Positions 15,877-23,564 are shown, numbered from the stretch's first letter. The stretch is DNA of 48,011 nucleotides from SZUA-430 sp034440175 (GCA_034440175.1 JAWXBO010000128.1:1-48011); one strand, 5' to 3'. The notes: generated by a model not told the origin, from the letters alone. Translations and numbers: made by a program.

Positions 15877-16724
15877 CACCGGCTGATTTCGATTTCATGG
15901 CTCAAATGCTCAAGCGCCGGTCCGGTCTCGTGCTGACGCCGGAGAAGGCCTATCTCATCGAAAGCCGGATTGCGCCGCTTGTCCGCCGGCATGGGTTGGC
16001 GAATTTCGAGGCGGTGGTTCTGAAGTTGCGGGAGGGCGACGAGCGTGTGGCGCGCGATGTCACGGAAGCGATGACGACGAACGAGTCGTTCTTCTTTCGC
16101 GACAAGACGCCCTTCGATCATTTTGAAAAACTGATGCTGCCCAAGCTGCTTCAGTCCCGGGCCGGACAAAAGCGTTTGCGCATCTGGTGTGCGGCTGCGT
16201 CGACAGGGCAAGAACCCTACTCGCTGGCGATGTTGATCAAAGAGCGTTGGTTGCAGCTGAAAGAGTGGAAAGTTGAAATTTTCGGCACCGACCTTTCGAG
16301 CGAGGTTTTGGAGCGTGCGAAGGCGGGGCTGTATTCGCAATTTGAAGTGCAGCGCGGATTGCCGGTGCAGTTGCTGGTCAAGTACTTCATCAAAGAGGGT
16401 GAACAGTTCCGCCTCAAGGACGACATTCGTTCCATGGTGCACTACAAGGTCGCCAATCTGCTGGATGGGTATTCCGGGTTCGGCGTGTTTGATGTCATTT
16501 TCTGCCGCAACGTCTTGATCTATTTCGATGCAGCAACCAAGCGCGGCGTGTTGGACCGTATGGCGAAGTTGCTGCCGGACGATGGGTATCTGTTGCTGGG
16601 TGCTGCCGAGTCGGTGGTGGGCCTCAGCAGCTCATTTGCTCCCCATGAGTCGGCGCGCGGGGTTAGTTTGAAAGCGGGCGCCATGACGGCTGCGAGCCCG
16701 ATGTCAAAAGCGGTGGGGGCTTGA
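15873..16724 (+). CDS. cheR: Chemoreceptor methyltransferase CheR
   Basis: CheR methylates receptor glutamates using S-adenosylmethionine, opposing CheB. The ATG at 15873 overlaps the original cheB stop (ATGA) and gives 283 residues. The N-terminal helical domain (FMAQMLKRRSGLVLTPEKAYLIESR) is followed by TTNESFFFRDKTPFDHF, the SAM-binding IWCAAASTGQEPYSLAM, FGTDLSSEVLERAKAGLYS and FDVIFCRNVLIYFD. All are standard CheR landmarks. It ends the che cluster and faces ctrA. Confidence 0.95.
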   Translation: MTPADFDFMAQMLKRRSGLVLTPEKAYLIESRIAPLVRRHGLANFEAVVLKLREGDERVARDVTEAMTTNESFFFRDKTPFDHFEKLMLPKLLQSRAGQKRLRIWCAAASTGQEPYSLAMLIKERWLQLKEWKVEIFGTDLSSEVLERAKAGLYSQFEVQRGLPVQLLVKYFIKEGEQFRLKDDIRSMVHYKVANLLDGYSGFGVFDVIFCRNVLIYFDAATKRGVLDRMAKLLPDDGYLLLGAAESVVGLSSSFAPHESARGVSLKAGAMTAASPMSKAVGA

Positions 16725-16731
16725 AACGCGA

Positions 16732-16759
16732 AGGGCGCTGCTGTTTCCAGCAACGCCCT
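16732..16759. terminator. Hairpin between convergent cheR and ctrA
   Basis: AGGGCGCTGCTG (16732-16743), loop TTTC and CAGCAACGCCCT (16748-16759) pair over 12 positions with one mismatch. It lies between the two stop codons and could terminate both genes, but lacks a long T-run on either side. Confidence 0.5.
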
Positions 16760-16785
16760 CCGTCAGACCCCCCGGTCTTGAAACT

Positions 16786-17475
16786 TTAAGCGGCTTTGCC
16801 TTCCATCGGATCGCGCAGCACATAGCCACGGCCCCAGACGGTTTCGATGTAGTGCTGGCCTGCAGCGGCCTGTAACTTCTTGCGCAGCTTGCAGATAAAG
16901 ACGTCGATGATCTTGAGTTCCGGCTCGTCCATGCCACCGTAGAGGTGGTTCAGGAACATTTCCTTGGTGAGCGTCGTGCCCTTACGCAACGAAAGCAATT
17001 CCAGCATCTGATATTCTTTGCCGGTCAGATGAACGCGCTGGCCGTCGACTTCGACGGTTTTGGTGTCGAGATTGACGGTTAGCCTGCCGGTCTGGATGAC
17101 CGATTGCGAATGACCCTTCGAGCGGCGGACAACGGCGTGAACGCGCGCGATCAGCTCGTCTTTGTGGAAAGGCTTGGTCATGTAGTCGTCGGCGCCGAAG
17201 CCCAGACCCTTGACCTTGTTTTCAATCTGGGTGGAGCCCGAGAGAATGAGAATTGGGGTTGCGATTTTGTTGACGCGCAACTGCTTCAAGACGTCGAACC
17301 CGGACATGTCGGGCAATTGAAGATCGAGAATAATGATGTCGTAGTCGTAGAGCTTACCCAGGTCGACACCTTCTTCGCCAAGATCTGTGGTGTAGACATT
17401 AAATCCTTCGGACTTGAGCATCAGTTCGATGCTCTGCGCCATGGCGCTATCGTCCTCGATCAAGAGAACTCGCAT
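16786..17475 (-). CDS. ctrA: Cell-cycle response regulator CtrA
   Basis: CtrA is the OmpR-type master regulator that in alphaproteobacteria controls flagellar, chemotaxis and cell-cycle genes. The 229-residue protein has a receiver with LLIEDDSAMAQSIELML and phospho-Asp51 (ILDLQLPDMSG), KPFHKDELIARV, and a winged-helix DNA-binding domain (about 125-225) with LTGKEYQMLELLSLRKGTT, MFLNHLYGGMDEPELKIIDV and FICKLRKKL. The sequence is nearly identical in pattern to known CtrAs, and the C-terminal Ala pair is the ClpXP-type tail. It stands next to fliI and faces the che cluster. Confidence 0.97.
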   Translation of the reverse strand: MRVLLIEDDSAMAQSIELMLKSEGFNVYTTDLGEEGVDLGKLYDYDIIILDLQLPDMSGFDVLKQLRVNKIATPILILSGSTQIENKVKGLGFGADDYMTKPFHKDELIARVHAVVRRSKGHSQSVIQTGRLTVNLDTKTVEVDGQRVHLTGKEYQMLELLSLRKGTTLTKEMFLNHLYGGMDEPELKIIDVFICKLRKKLQAAAGQHYIETVWGRGYVLRDPMEGKAA

Positions 17476-17537
17476 GCTTTAACTCTCCCCTCGCAGCCCG
17501 GATATAACCGGTGCTCTTTGTTGGTTTATTCACCAAC

Positions 17538-17569
17538 GAATCTAATTGGTAATACTTAACAAACCTTAA
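17538..17569 (-). promoter_or_regulatory. ctrA control region: GAATC methylation site and TTAA pair
   Basis: Upstream of ctrA there is a GAATC (17538-17542), a possible CcrM GANTC site, 63 bases from the start codon, and TTAA-N6-TTAA (17556-17569), one base short of the CtrA consensus spacing. In Caulobacter a GANTC site and CtrA boxes shape ctrA transcription; the likeness here is by position and sequence only. Confidence 0.45.
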
Positions 17570-17643
17570 TCGTGAAGAGAGAAACGTAAACGCTATCGAT
17601 GCAATTTATCGAATTGATGACGCTTTCGCGCATCAGTGACACC

Positions 17644-17658
17644 TTAGGGCAACCTTAA
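17644..17658 (+). promoter_or_regulatory. CtrA-like site upstream of fliI
   Basis: TTAG-GGCAACC-TTAA matches TTAA-N7-TTAA at seven of eight positions and ends 44 bases before the fliI start codon, a usual place for an activator at the -35 region. The fliIJ operon is a CtrA target in Caulobacter, which supports the reading. Confidence 0.5.
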
Positions 17659-17702
17659 GCCGAATGAAGCCATACTTGTCCGTAGTTTAGACGGACTAAC
17701 TC

Positions 17703-19022
17703 ATGCGCGCTCTGATCTCTGCAGTCGATGAAACGCAACGCTCCCGTTCCTATGGACGGGTGACGGGCGTGAATGGGCTGTTGGTTGAGATCGCAGGCAC
17801 GATGGATCCGATGGGAATCGGGACGCGGCTTTTGATCGAAGCGCCAAACGAGCGCCACGTCGCTGCCGAGGTTGTGGGGTTCCGCAATGGTCGGGCGTTG
17901 ACGATGCCGTTCGGGGAGTTGGATGGCGTGCGGATGGGCTGCAAGGCGTTTGTGCAAGCTCATTCCGGCGAAGTGTTGCCAAGCCCAGCGTGGCTGGGCC
18001 GCGTGATAAATGCCTTAGGTGATCCCATTGACGGGCAGGGGGCACTGGCGCGGGGGCTCAGGAGCTACCGGTTGAGAAATTCGCCGCCGCCCGCACATAT
18101 GCGCTCGCGCGTCGGTGCCAAGATTGATCTGGGTGTGAAGGCGCTCAACACGTTTACAACAGTGTGCCGCGGGCAACGGCTTGGCATTTTTGCAGGGTCG
18201 GGCGTGGGCAAGTCGGTGCTGCTGTCGATGATCGCGCGTTACACGTCGGCGGATGTGATTGTCATCGGCCTGGTCGGGGAACGCGGCCGCGAAGTGCAAG
18301 AGTTCATCGAAGACGATCTGGGCCCCGAAGGCCTGGCCCGCAGTGTGGTGATTGTTGCGACCTCGGACGAAAGCGCATTGATGCGCCGCCAGTCGGCCCA
18401 GTTGACGATGACGACGGCGGAGTATTTCCGCGACCAGGGTTTGCAGGTGCTGTGTTTGATGGATTCCGTCACACGCTTTGCGATGGCACAACGCGAGATT
18501 GGGCTAGCCAGCGGCGAACCTCCGGCGTCGAAGGGTTATACGCCTTCCGTGTTTGCGGAGTTGCCGCGTTTGCTCGAGCGGGCGGGGCCTGGAGTGCAGG
18601 GATCGGGTTCGATCACTGGCCTGTTTACGGTGCTTGTTGAGGGCGACGATCATAATGAGCCGGTCGCAGACGCGGTGCGCGGCATTCTGGATGGGCATGT
18701 GGTGCTTGATCGCGCGATCGCCGAGCGTGGGCGTTTTCCGGCTGTGAATGTCTTGCGGTCGCTGTCGCGAACCATGCCGGGTTGCAACGCCCCGGACGAG
18801 CAGGCGCTGGTCAATAAAGCGCGGCGGGTGCTCGCGGTCTACGACAATATGGGTGAACTGATCCGCCTGGGTGCTTACCGCGCCGGCTCTGACCCTGAGG
18901 TCGATAGCGCAATTAAACTTTATCCCAGGCTTGAAGCGTTTCTTGGTCAAGGCAAGGACGAACGCGGTGAGCTTGGCGCTGGGTATCAGCAACTCGCCTC
19001 AATTTTGAGTGGTGGAAATTAA
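17703..19022 (+). CDS. fliI: Flagellar export ATPase FliI
   Basis: FliI is the hexameric ATPase of the flagellar type III export system at the base of the export gate. The 439-residue protein has an F1-like N-terminal domain (GRVTGVNGLLVEIAG), Walker A GSGVGKS (Lys170), the conserved GLVGERGREVQEFIEDDLG, Walker B LCLMDSVTRFAMAQREIGLASGEPP and GSGSITGLFTVLVEGDDHNEPVADAVRGILDG read in segments. Length is typical. A candidate CtrA site lies upstream. fliJ follows 24 bases later. Confidence 0.96.
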   Translation: MRALISAVDETQRSRSYGRVTGVNGLLVEIAGTMDPMGIGTRLLIEAPNERHVAAEVVGFRNGRALTMPFGELDGVRMGCKAFVQAHSGEVLPSPAWLGRVINALGDPIDGQGALARGLRSYRLRNSPPPAHMRSRVGAKIDLGVKALNTFTTVCRGQRLGIFAGSGVGKSVLLSMIARYTSADVIVIGLVGERGREVQEFIEDDLGPEGLARSVVIVATSDESALMRRQSAQLTMTTAEYFRDQGLQVLCLMDSVTRFAMAQREIGLASGEPPASKGYTPSVFAELPRLLERAGPGVQGSGSITGLFTVLVEGDDHNEPVADAVRGILDGHVVLDRAIAERGRFPAVNVLRSLSRTMPGCNAPDEQALVNKARRVLAVYDNMGELIRLGAYRAGSDPEVDSAIKLYPRLEAFLGQGKDERGELGAGYQQLASILSGGN

Positions 19023-19046
19023 AACAAAAGAAGGTAGGGGGTCACA

Positions 19047-19460
19047 ATGAAATCGCGTGAAGCACTGATCAGACTCAATCGTTTTCGTGTCGATGAAATC
19101 CGCAAGCGTCTGAAGTCGCTTGATGACATGCGTGCGGATCTGACCAAGAAAATGGCGGACCTGGAAACGATGGTGAAGGACGAACAGCGGCGCTCACTGC
19201 AGAGCGATCTGGGGCGGCTTGCCTATCCGACATTTGCACGCTCGGTCATTGCGCGGCGCGAAAATATCCAGCGCTCGGTCGACGAGGTCGAGAAGCAGGC
19301 GGCAACCGTGACGGAAGAGCTGCAGAACGCCTATCGCGAACTCAAGAAGTACGAGATCATTGCCGATACAGATGCGCAACGCGACCGGGTCGAGTATGCG
19401 CGGAAAGTCCAAGCCGAGCTTGACGAGATTGCCATGAGCCGGCACGTGCGCAAGGCTTGA
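19047..19460 (+). CDS. fliJ: Flagellar export protein FliJ
   Basis: FliJ is the stalk-like coiled-coil protein that sits in the FliI hexamer and contacts FlhA. The 137-residue protein is almost entirely charged helix (RFRVDEIRKRLKSLDDMRADL, then QRSVDEVEKQAATVTEELQ and an ELKKYEIIADTDAQR segment), with no membrane or signal region. Size, coiled-coil nature and position directly after fliI support the call; FliJ sequences diverge too much for motifs to decide. AGGGGG precedes the ATG. Confidence 0.85.
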   Translation: MKSREALIRLNRFRVDEIRKRLKSLDDMRADLTKKMADLETMVKDEQRRSLQSDLGRLAYPTFARSVIARRENIQRSVDEVEKQAATVTEELQNAYRELKKYEIIADTDAQRDRVEYARKVQAELDEIAMSRHVRKA

Positions 19461-19578
19461 GGATTTTCCGGGCTGTTTTGGAGCATTGTGCACTCGCGAC
19501 GGTTGCGGGTAGCGACGATGTCATTGCAATCAATGCATGAATTGGGATTGGGATGATGGTCTATTCCGGAGTAAGTCC

Positions 19579-19815
19579 GTGGCCAGCCTAACCATCCGCA
19601 ACATCGATGACTAACTGAAGGAACGGCTGCGCGTGCGGGCCGCCCAGCAGGGCCACTTCATGGACGAAGAAGCCCGGATCATTCTGTGGCGCACTGTTGG
19701 TGGCATCAGCGGCGGTGATTTGTGGTCCCTGTCGCGGCGCCTGTTCGAGAGCAAGCAAGGCGTTGATCTGGATTTGCCCTCGCGGGCAAGGGGCTATGAT
19801 CGCAAGAAAATCTGA
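19579..19815 (+). pseudogene. FitA/VapB-type ribbon-helix-helix antitoxin gene with nonsense codon
   Basis: From GTG 19579 (GGAG upstream) the frame reads VASLTIRNIDD, then TAA at 19612-19614, then LKERLRVRAAQQGHFMDEEARIIL and on to 19815. Functional FitA-like antitoxins read MASLTIRNIDDSLKERLR, so the stop replaces a single serine-like codon. The remaining 66 codons stay open, suggesting a recent loss. FitA-type antitoxins normally precede a PIN-domain toxin, but no PIN gene follows; the next 200 bases hold an inverted repeat. The gene looks like the leftover half of a lost toxin-antitoxin pair. Confidence 0.75.
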
Positions 19816-19872
19816 ATTACGCCGATTTAGCACCTAACATCAGAGTTAAGTGACACGGGAACACAGGAAAAA

Positions 19873-20000
19873 AAGAATTTCACGCGAAGGCGCGAAGAAG
19901 AAGTCAGGCGCGCGCCAGGCTAATCCTTCCATGGGCTCACTCGTCTGCGCCCTGTCTCCTGCTCCTTTAATTCTGCTTCGCGCCTTCGCGTGAAGTTCTT
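19873..20000. repeat. Long inverted repeat (25-bp arms, 78-base loop)
   Basis: The arms at 19873-19897 and 19976-20000 are inverted copies with one mismatch; the core TTCACGCGAAGGCGCGAAG is perfect over 19 bp. The loop has no reading frame that I can assign. The gene-free stretch 19816-20039 consists of this element and flanking A-rich sequence. Similar 'acgcgaaggcgcgaag' repeats occur dispersed in many bacterial genomes. Confidence 0.75.
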
Positions 20001-20039
20001 GCGGCGTTGCACCGTGTCTCCCAGATATAATTCCGGGCG

Positions 20040-20372
20040 CTAGAGATGGGAACGAATGTCCATTCGCTTATGCAAAATGCGAATGATGTCGATTACGCCG
20101 TGATCCGTCTTCTTAAAGAATAGAAAGTGCGACCCAACGGCAAGCTTCCGATAACCCGAACGTATGTCGTCGATCGCTTGACCGGGCCGGAGGCTCGTTG
20201 CCGCAGCCTCGCAAGCGGCTTGAATTTCGCGCACATATTTTTCAGCCTGCGCCAGGGACCATCTATCGGCAGTATAGTCCCAAATCTGGTCGAGGTCGGC
20301 CTGTGCTGCAGGCGATAGAATGTATTCATTCGGCGGTCGTGCGTTTTCGCGAGATGAATTCGACGAAGTCAA
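20040..20372 (-). CDS. parE: ParE/RelE-family toxin with abnormal start region
   Basis: ParE toxins act on DNA gyrase and are held inactive by ParD. The body from 20330 (EYILSPAAQADLDQIWDYTADRW, read in parts, then YRKLAVGSHFLFFKKTDHGVIDIIRILHKRMD) is a complete ParE domain. The ATG expected at the parD stop exists (20327-20329, GAATGAATACATTC), but one A seems to be missing after it, so that ATG reads a wrong frame. The nearest start codon in the correct frame is a TTG at 20370-20372 inside parD, without a strong ribosome site. The toxin may be made poorly or not at all; a sequencing error would also explain it. Confidence 0.7.
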   Translation of the reverse strand: MTSSNSSRENARPPNEYILSPAAQADLDQIWDYTADRWSLAQAEKYVREIQAACEAAATSLRPGQAIDDIRSGYRKLAVGSHFLFFKKTDHGVIDIIRILHKRMDIRSHL

Positions 20373-20568
20373 AACTTGTCGAGGGTCCACTTTCCTCGCC
20401 GGCAACAAGGGCGGCCCGAAGGGCCTGCACCTTGGTCTCGTGTTCTTCCAATAATCGAAGTCCCGCCCGCACCACTTCACTGGCGGAGCCGAAGCGACCG
20501 GCTTCTACTTGCTTATCAATGAACTCGGCGAAATGGTCGCCGAGAGTGACAGATGTGTTTCTGGACAT
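20326..20568 (-). CDS. parD: ParD-family ribbon-helix-helix antitoxin
   Basis: The ATG at 20568 follows AGGAGAG and gives 80 residues. The N-terminal NTSVTLGDHFAEFIDKQVEAGRFGSASEVVRAGLRLLEEHE, read as strand-helix-helix, is the CC2985-type RHH domain of ParD; the C-terminal tail (about 45-80) is the toxin-wrapping part. RHH antitoxins dimerise, bind an operator before their own gene and neutralise ParE. The operator is visible at 20583-20607. The stop is at 20326-20328, beside the damaged parE start. Confidence 0.9.
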   Translation of the reverse strand: MSRNTSVTLGDHFAEFIDKQVEAGRFGSASEVVRAGLRLLEEHETKVQALRAALVAGEESGPSTSFDFVEFISRKRTTAE

Positions 20569-20582
20569 TGCGGCTCTCCTTC

Positions 20583-20607
20583 TACCATTAAATACCATCA
20601 TATGGTA
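20583..20607. promoter_or_regulatory. ParD operator candidate: TACCAT repeats
   Basis: TACCAT occurs at 20583 and 20593, ten bases apart (about one helical turn), and its inverted copy ATGGTA at 20602-20607, so 20593-20607 is a perfect 6-bp inverted repeat with a 3-base centre. It lies 15-39 bases before the parD start. Repeated half-sites one turn apart are typical of RHH operators. Confidence 0.6.
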
Positions 20608-20633
20608 CTAAAGGCAATGGACCAATGTTCAGC

Positions 20634-21314
20634 TCAAGCCGCACGCCGGTCGAATAGGGATGGCTGGCTTGTCCGGGTGGTTGAATTAGATTGCGAAACC
20701 GGATGGGCCTCGAGGTCTGACTGGCGCAGGGGCTTCAACAGTGACAGCAATGATTCAAGCGAGGCGTCAGGGTTGAACCAGGTGGCGATCGAAGTTTCGT
20801 CCAAAATTGCCGGCATACGGTCGTGGATGAGAGAGACCAGGTTGTTGGCCGCACACGAGATATAGGCAAAGCTGTCGACGCCCGATTGCGCGCGGTTCCA
20901 CAGGGCCGCGATCATCATCGGCCGGCCTGATTTGAGTTTGAAAGCAAATTCCCGGGTTTTGACGTTTTCAATCCGCTTCCATTCGTAAAATTGATCGACA
21001 GGCACAAGGCAGCGTTGGCTGTTCAGCAGCCGGCGCCATTCCCATTGTTCAGCCAGAGCTTCGACGCGAATGGTGTTCAGTGGCCGCAGACGCGGTTCTC
21101 CGGCCGGGCGATCAGCGGCCAAGCCCCAGCGCATGGGGGTGAGGGCGAGTTCGCCGATGGTTTGGCGGCGGATGACCAGGCGCTGTGCGCCGGGGGTGGC
21201 ATCCCAACGTGGCCGTTGGGTGACACGTAGCGTCTCGGATTGCCGCCACTCTTGCGAGCGGATGAGGCGCAGGACTTTGGCGGGGCTGGCGGCGTTACGT
21301 TTGGCGAATAACAT
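20634..21314 (-). CDS. SRAP (YedK/HMCES-like) protein lacking the N-terminal catalytic cysteine
   Basis: SRAP proteins bind abasic sites in single-stranded DNA, linking through Cys2 exposed after removal of Met1. The ATG at 21314 has AGGAGA upstream and gives 226 residues. Family marks are present: MRWGLAA, Asn80 (LNTIRVE, replacing NARxE), RRLLNSQRCLVPVDQFYEWK with Glu111, MIAALWN and His164 (LIHDRMPAIL). However, the N-terminus is MLFAKRN, not MCGRF, and no MCGR codons lie upstream in any frame near the start. So the crosslinking cysteine is missing while the pocket residues remain. A LexA box at 21342-21356 puts the gene in the SOS response. Confidence 0.85.
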   Translation of the reverse strand: MLFAKRNAASPAKVLRLIRSQEWRQSETLRVTQRPRWDATPGAQRLVIRRQTIGELALTPMRWGLAADRPAGEPRLRPLNTIRVEALAEQWEWRRLLNSQRCLVPVDQFYEWKRIENVKTREFAFKLKSGRPMMIAALWNRAQSGVDSFAYISCAANNLVSLIHDRMPAILDETSIATWFNPDASLESLLSLLKPLRQSDLEAHPVSQSNSTTRTSQPSLFDRRAA

Positions 21315-21341
21315 TGGGGTCTCTCCTGGTTTCAACGCGTT

Positions 21342-21356
21342 GTTCACTATTTGTTC
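21342..21356 (-). promoter_or_regulatory. LexA (SOS) box before the SRAP gene
   Basis: GTTC-ACTATTT-GTTC is an exact match to the alphaproteobacterial LexA operator. It lies 28 bases upstream of the SRAP start codon, where it would overlap the promoter. SRAP means SOS-response-associated peptidase, so site and gene fit. Confidence 0.75.
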
Positions 21357-21495
21357 TGAGGTGTCAAGCCCTCATTTCGCTGTTGACGATGACTGTCGCC
21401 GTGGCCGCGGCCGTGGCAGAGTGGGGGGCAAGGCTTCGCCACCGGCGCGGTGCGGCGGGTAGTTGCAAAAACTCAGATTGTGGGAGAGAGACGAC

Positions 21496-22953
21496 ATGGC
21501 CGCAGACGATCACAAGTCCGTCGTAGACGTTGTGGCTGGGCACCCTGGGGAGCTCAAGCGGACGCTTGGGCCGTTCCAGCTGGTTGCACTTGGAATCGGT
21601 GCCATCATTGGCGCGGGGATTTTTGTCATTACCGGGACCGCGGCCGCTGAACATGCAGGTCCTGCAATCGTTATTTCTTTTTTGATTGCCAGCGTCGGGT
21701 GCGTGGCGGCGGGGCTTTGCTACGCAGAACTTGCGGCGATGATACCTTTTTCCGGCAGTGCCTACACTTACGCTTATGTGGCGTTCGGCCGATTTGCCGC
21801 CTGGATAATCGGGTGGGACCTTGTGCTTGAATACGCGATGGCGGCGAGCACTGTATCCGTGGGCTGGTCGAGCTATTTCAAGGGCTTTATGGCCAATATG
21901 GGCGTTATCCTGCCTTCGGCTCTATCCGAAGCTCCGTTTGCAAGCAGCGGCGGATTTACGGACATTACGCTGACAGGAGCGATCATCAATCTTCCGGCTG
22001 TGGGCATTATCGTTTTCTTGTCGGCGCTGTTGGTGATCGGCATCCGAGCTTCGGCGACTGTCAACGGACTGATGGTATTGCTCAAAGTCGCAATTGTATT
22101 TCTGGTCATTTTGTTCGGACTGCCATTAATCAAGGCCGCCAACCTCGATCCGTTTATTCCTGAAAGTATGGGACCCGGAAAATTTGGCTGGGATGGCATT
22201 TTCGTCGCCTCGGGTATTATCTTTTTTGCCTATATCGGGTTTGATACGGTGTCGGTGGCGGCACAGGAAGCACGCAATCCACAGCGTGACTTGCCGATAG
22301 GCATTCTGGGCTCGCTTGCGATTTGTACGGTGCTTTACATCCTCATGGCCGTGACGATGACAGGGCTTGCCCATTATTCGACACTTGGCGTCGCAAACCC
22401 GGTTTCAGTTGCTGTTCAGGCGGAACCGCAGCTGCTCTGGCTTGAACCCCTGGTCAATATTGGGGCAATCACAGGGCTATCGACCGTCATTCTGGTTTCA
22501 TTGTACGGCCAGACACGGATTTTCTATTCGATGGCGCGAGACGGATTTCTGCCACCGGTGTTCTCGAAGATTGATCCACGGTTCAGCACACCAATGAATG
22601 GCACACTCTTGGTTTGTGTTTTGGCCGCCGTGTTTGGCGGGTTATTTCCGATCGGGGTGTTGGGCGAACTGGTTTCGATCGGGACTTTGCTCGCCTTCAT
22701 TCTTGTGTGTCTGGGTGTCATTGTGCTTCGCACCACCCGGCCCAAAGTGAAGCGTCCGTTCATAACACCGCTTTATCCCCTTGTGCCGCTCGTTGGTATT
22801 GCGGTGTGCGGTTATATGATGTGGAAGCTGCCCGGCGGAACGTGGGAGCGGTTGATCGTTTGGTTCATTATCGGACTGGTGATCTTTGCGCTTTACGGCG
22901 CCACACACGCCAAGCAAGCGGTTTGGAAGTTCGAAGACGCGCCGCCGAAGTGA
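21496..22953 (+). CDS. APC-superfamily amino acid permease
   Basis: The ATG at 21496 (GGGAGAGAG upstream) gives 485 residues with about 12 membrane helices. The first helix has GPFQLVALGIGAIIGAGIFVITG, the unwound substrate-binding signature of APC transporters; FAYIGFDTVSVAAQEARNPQRDLP marks helix 6 and the following loop. The cationic amino acid / YfnA-like branch fits best, but the substrate cannot be read from the sequence. Many such proteins import amino acids with protons. It is not in an operon; the next gene is convergent with a 10-base gap. Confidence 0.88.
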   Translation: MAADDHKSVVDVVAGHPGELKRTLGPFQLVALGIGAIIGAGIFVITGTAAAEHAGPAIVISFLIASVGCVAAGLCYAELAAMIPFSGSAYTYAYVAFGRFAAWIIGWDLVLEYAMAASTVSVGWSSYFKGFMANMGVILPSALSEAPFASSGGFTDITLTGAIINLPAVGIIVFLSALLVIGIRASATVNGLMVLLKVAIVFLVILFGLPLIKAANLDPFIPESMGPGKFGWDGIFVASGIIFFAYIGFDTVSVAAQEARNPQRDLPIGILGSLAICTVLYILMAVTMTGLAHYSTLGVANPVSVAVQAEPQLLWLEPLVNIGAITGLSTVILVSLYGQTRIFYSMARDGFLPPVFSKIDPRFSTPMNGTLLVCVLAAVFGGLFPIGVLGELVSIGTLLAFILVCLGVIVLRTTRPKVKRPFITPLYPLVPLVGIAVCGYMMWKLPGGTWERLIVWFIIGLVIFALYGATHAKQAVWKFEDAPPK

Positions 22954-22963
22954 CGAGTTACGC

Positions 22964-23443
22964 TTAAGCGCTGGCCGGCGCGGGTGCTGCCGGCAATTTG
23001 CGTGGTTTGACGTTGAGTGAGCGGGCGACGTGGTTGGCGATTTCGTTTTGCATGTGGGCGAGGTCGTTCATGGCGCCGTCGTAGGTGCCGGTCCATATCG
23101 GGTGGCGGCCGCTCAACAGGCGGATGTTCATCACCAGGCGAGGACCCGTTTTTTGTACGGTGCCTTCGATTGAAAGGCTGGACAGGGCGTCGCCCAGCGA
23201 AGGCTCCATGCGTTCAAATTTTTTGAGCAGCGCACTGAGCTCGCGGGAGATCGTTGTTCCCAGATAGAGATGGTTGGGGTCGGGGCGAAGTTCTTTGAGC
23301 GGCCGCACCAGCAGCCGCAGCGGTCCTTCTTTGGGAAGGGGTGCCGGCTTTCCAAGCATCAGGCGGCGCACGATAAGGGCCAGGATCAGCGCCACGAGCC
23401 CGAGGCCGCCCAAAATCCACAGCTGTTCGTCTGCTTGTGCCAT
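22964..23443 (-). CDS. Membrane-anchored TolB-N-like (FlgO-like) protein
   Basis: The ATG at 23443 follows AAGGAAAA. The 159-residue protein starts with one membrane helix (LWILGGLGLVALILALIVRRL), probably leaving the rest in the cytoplasm. The remainder (about 42-148) resembles the N-terminal domain often found beside adenylate cyclases and TolB-like proteins: LRLLVRPLKEL, a helix with TTISRELSALLKKF, SIEGTVQKTGPRLVMNIRLL and PIWTGTYDGAMNDLAHMQNEIANHVARSL. Residues 138 onward are a short Pro/Ala tail. A function is not known. Confidence 0.75.
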   Translation of the reverse strand: MAQADEQLWILGGLGLVALILALIVRRLMLGKPAPLPKEGPLRLLVRPLKELRPDPNHLYLGTTISRELSALLKKFERMEPSLGDALSSLSIEGTVQKTGPRLVMNIRLLSGRHPIWTGTYDGAMNDLAHMQNEIANHVARSLNVKPRKLPAAPAPASA

Positions 23444-23564
23444 TTTTCCTTATGCCCGGCCCGCAGTTTTAGTCCCGACGGCGTCTGGGGTAGGGTAAAC
23501 TCGTGGCTGCCAGATTCCAGCGGAATTTGAAACAGGGTTTAGCGTCGTCAAGAAGGTCAATCCC

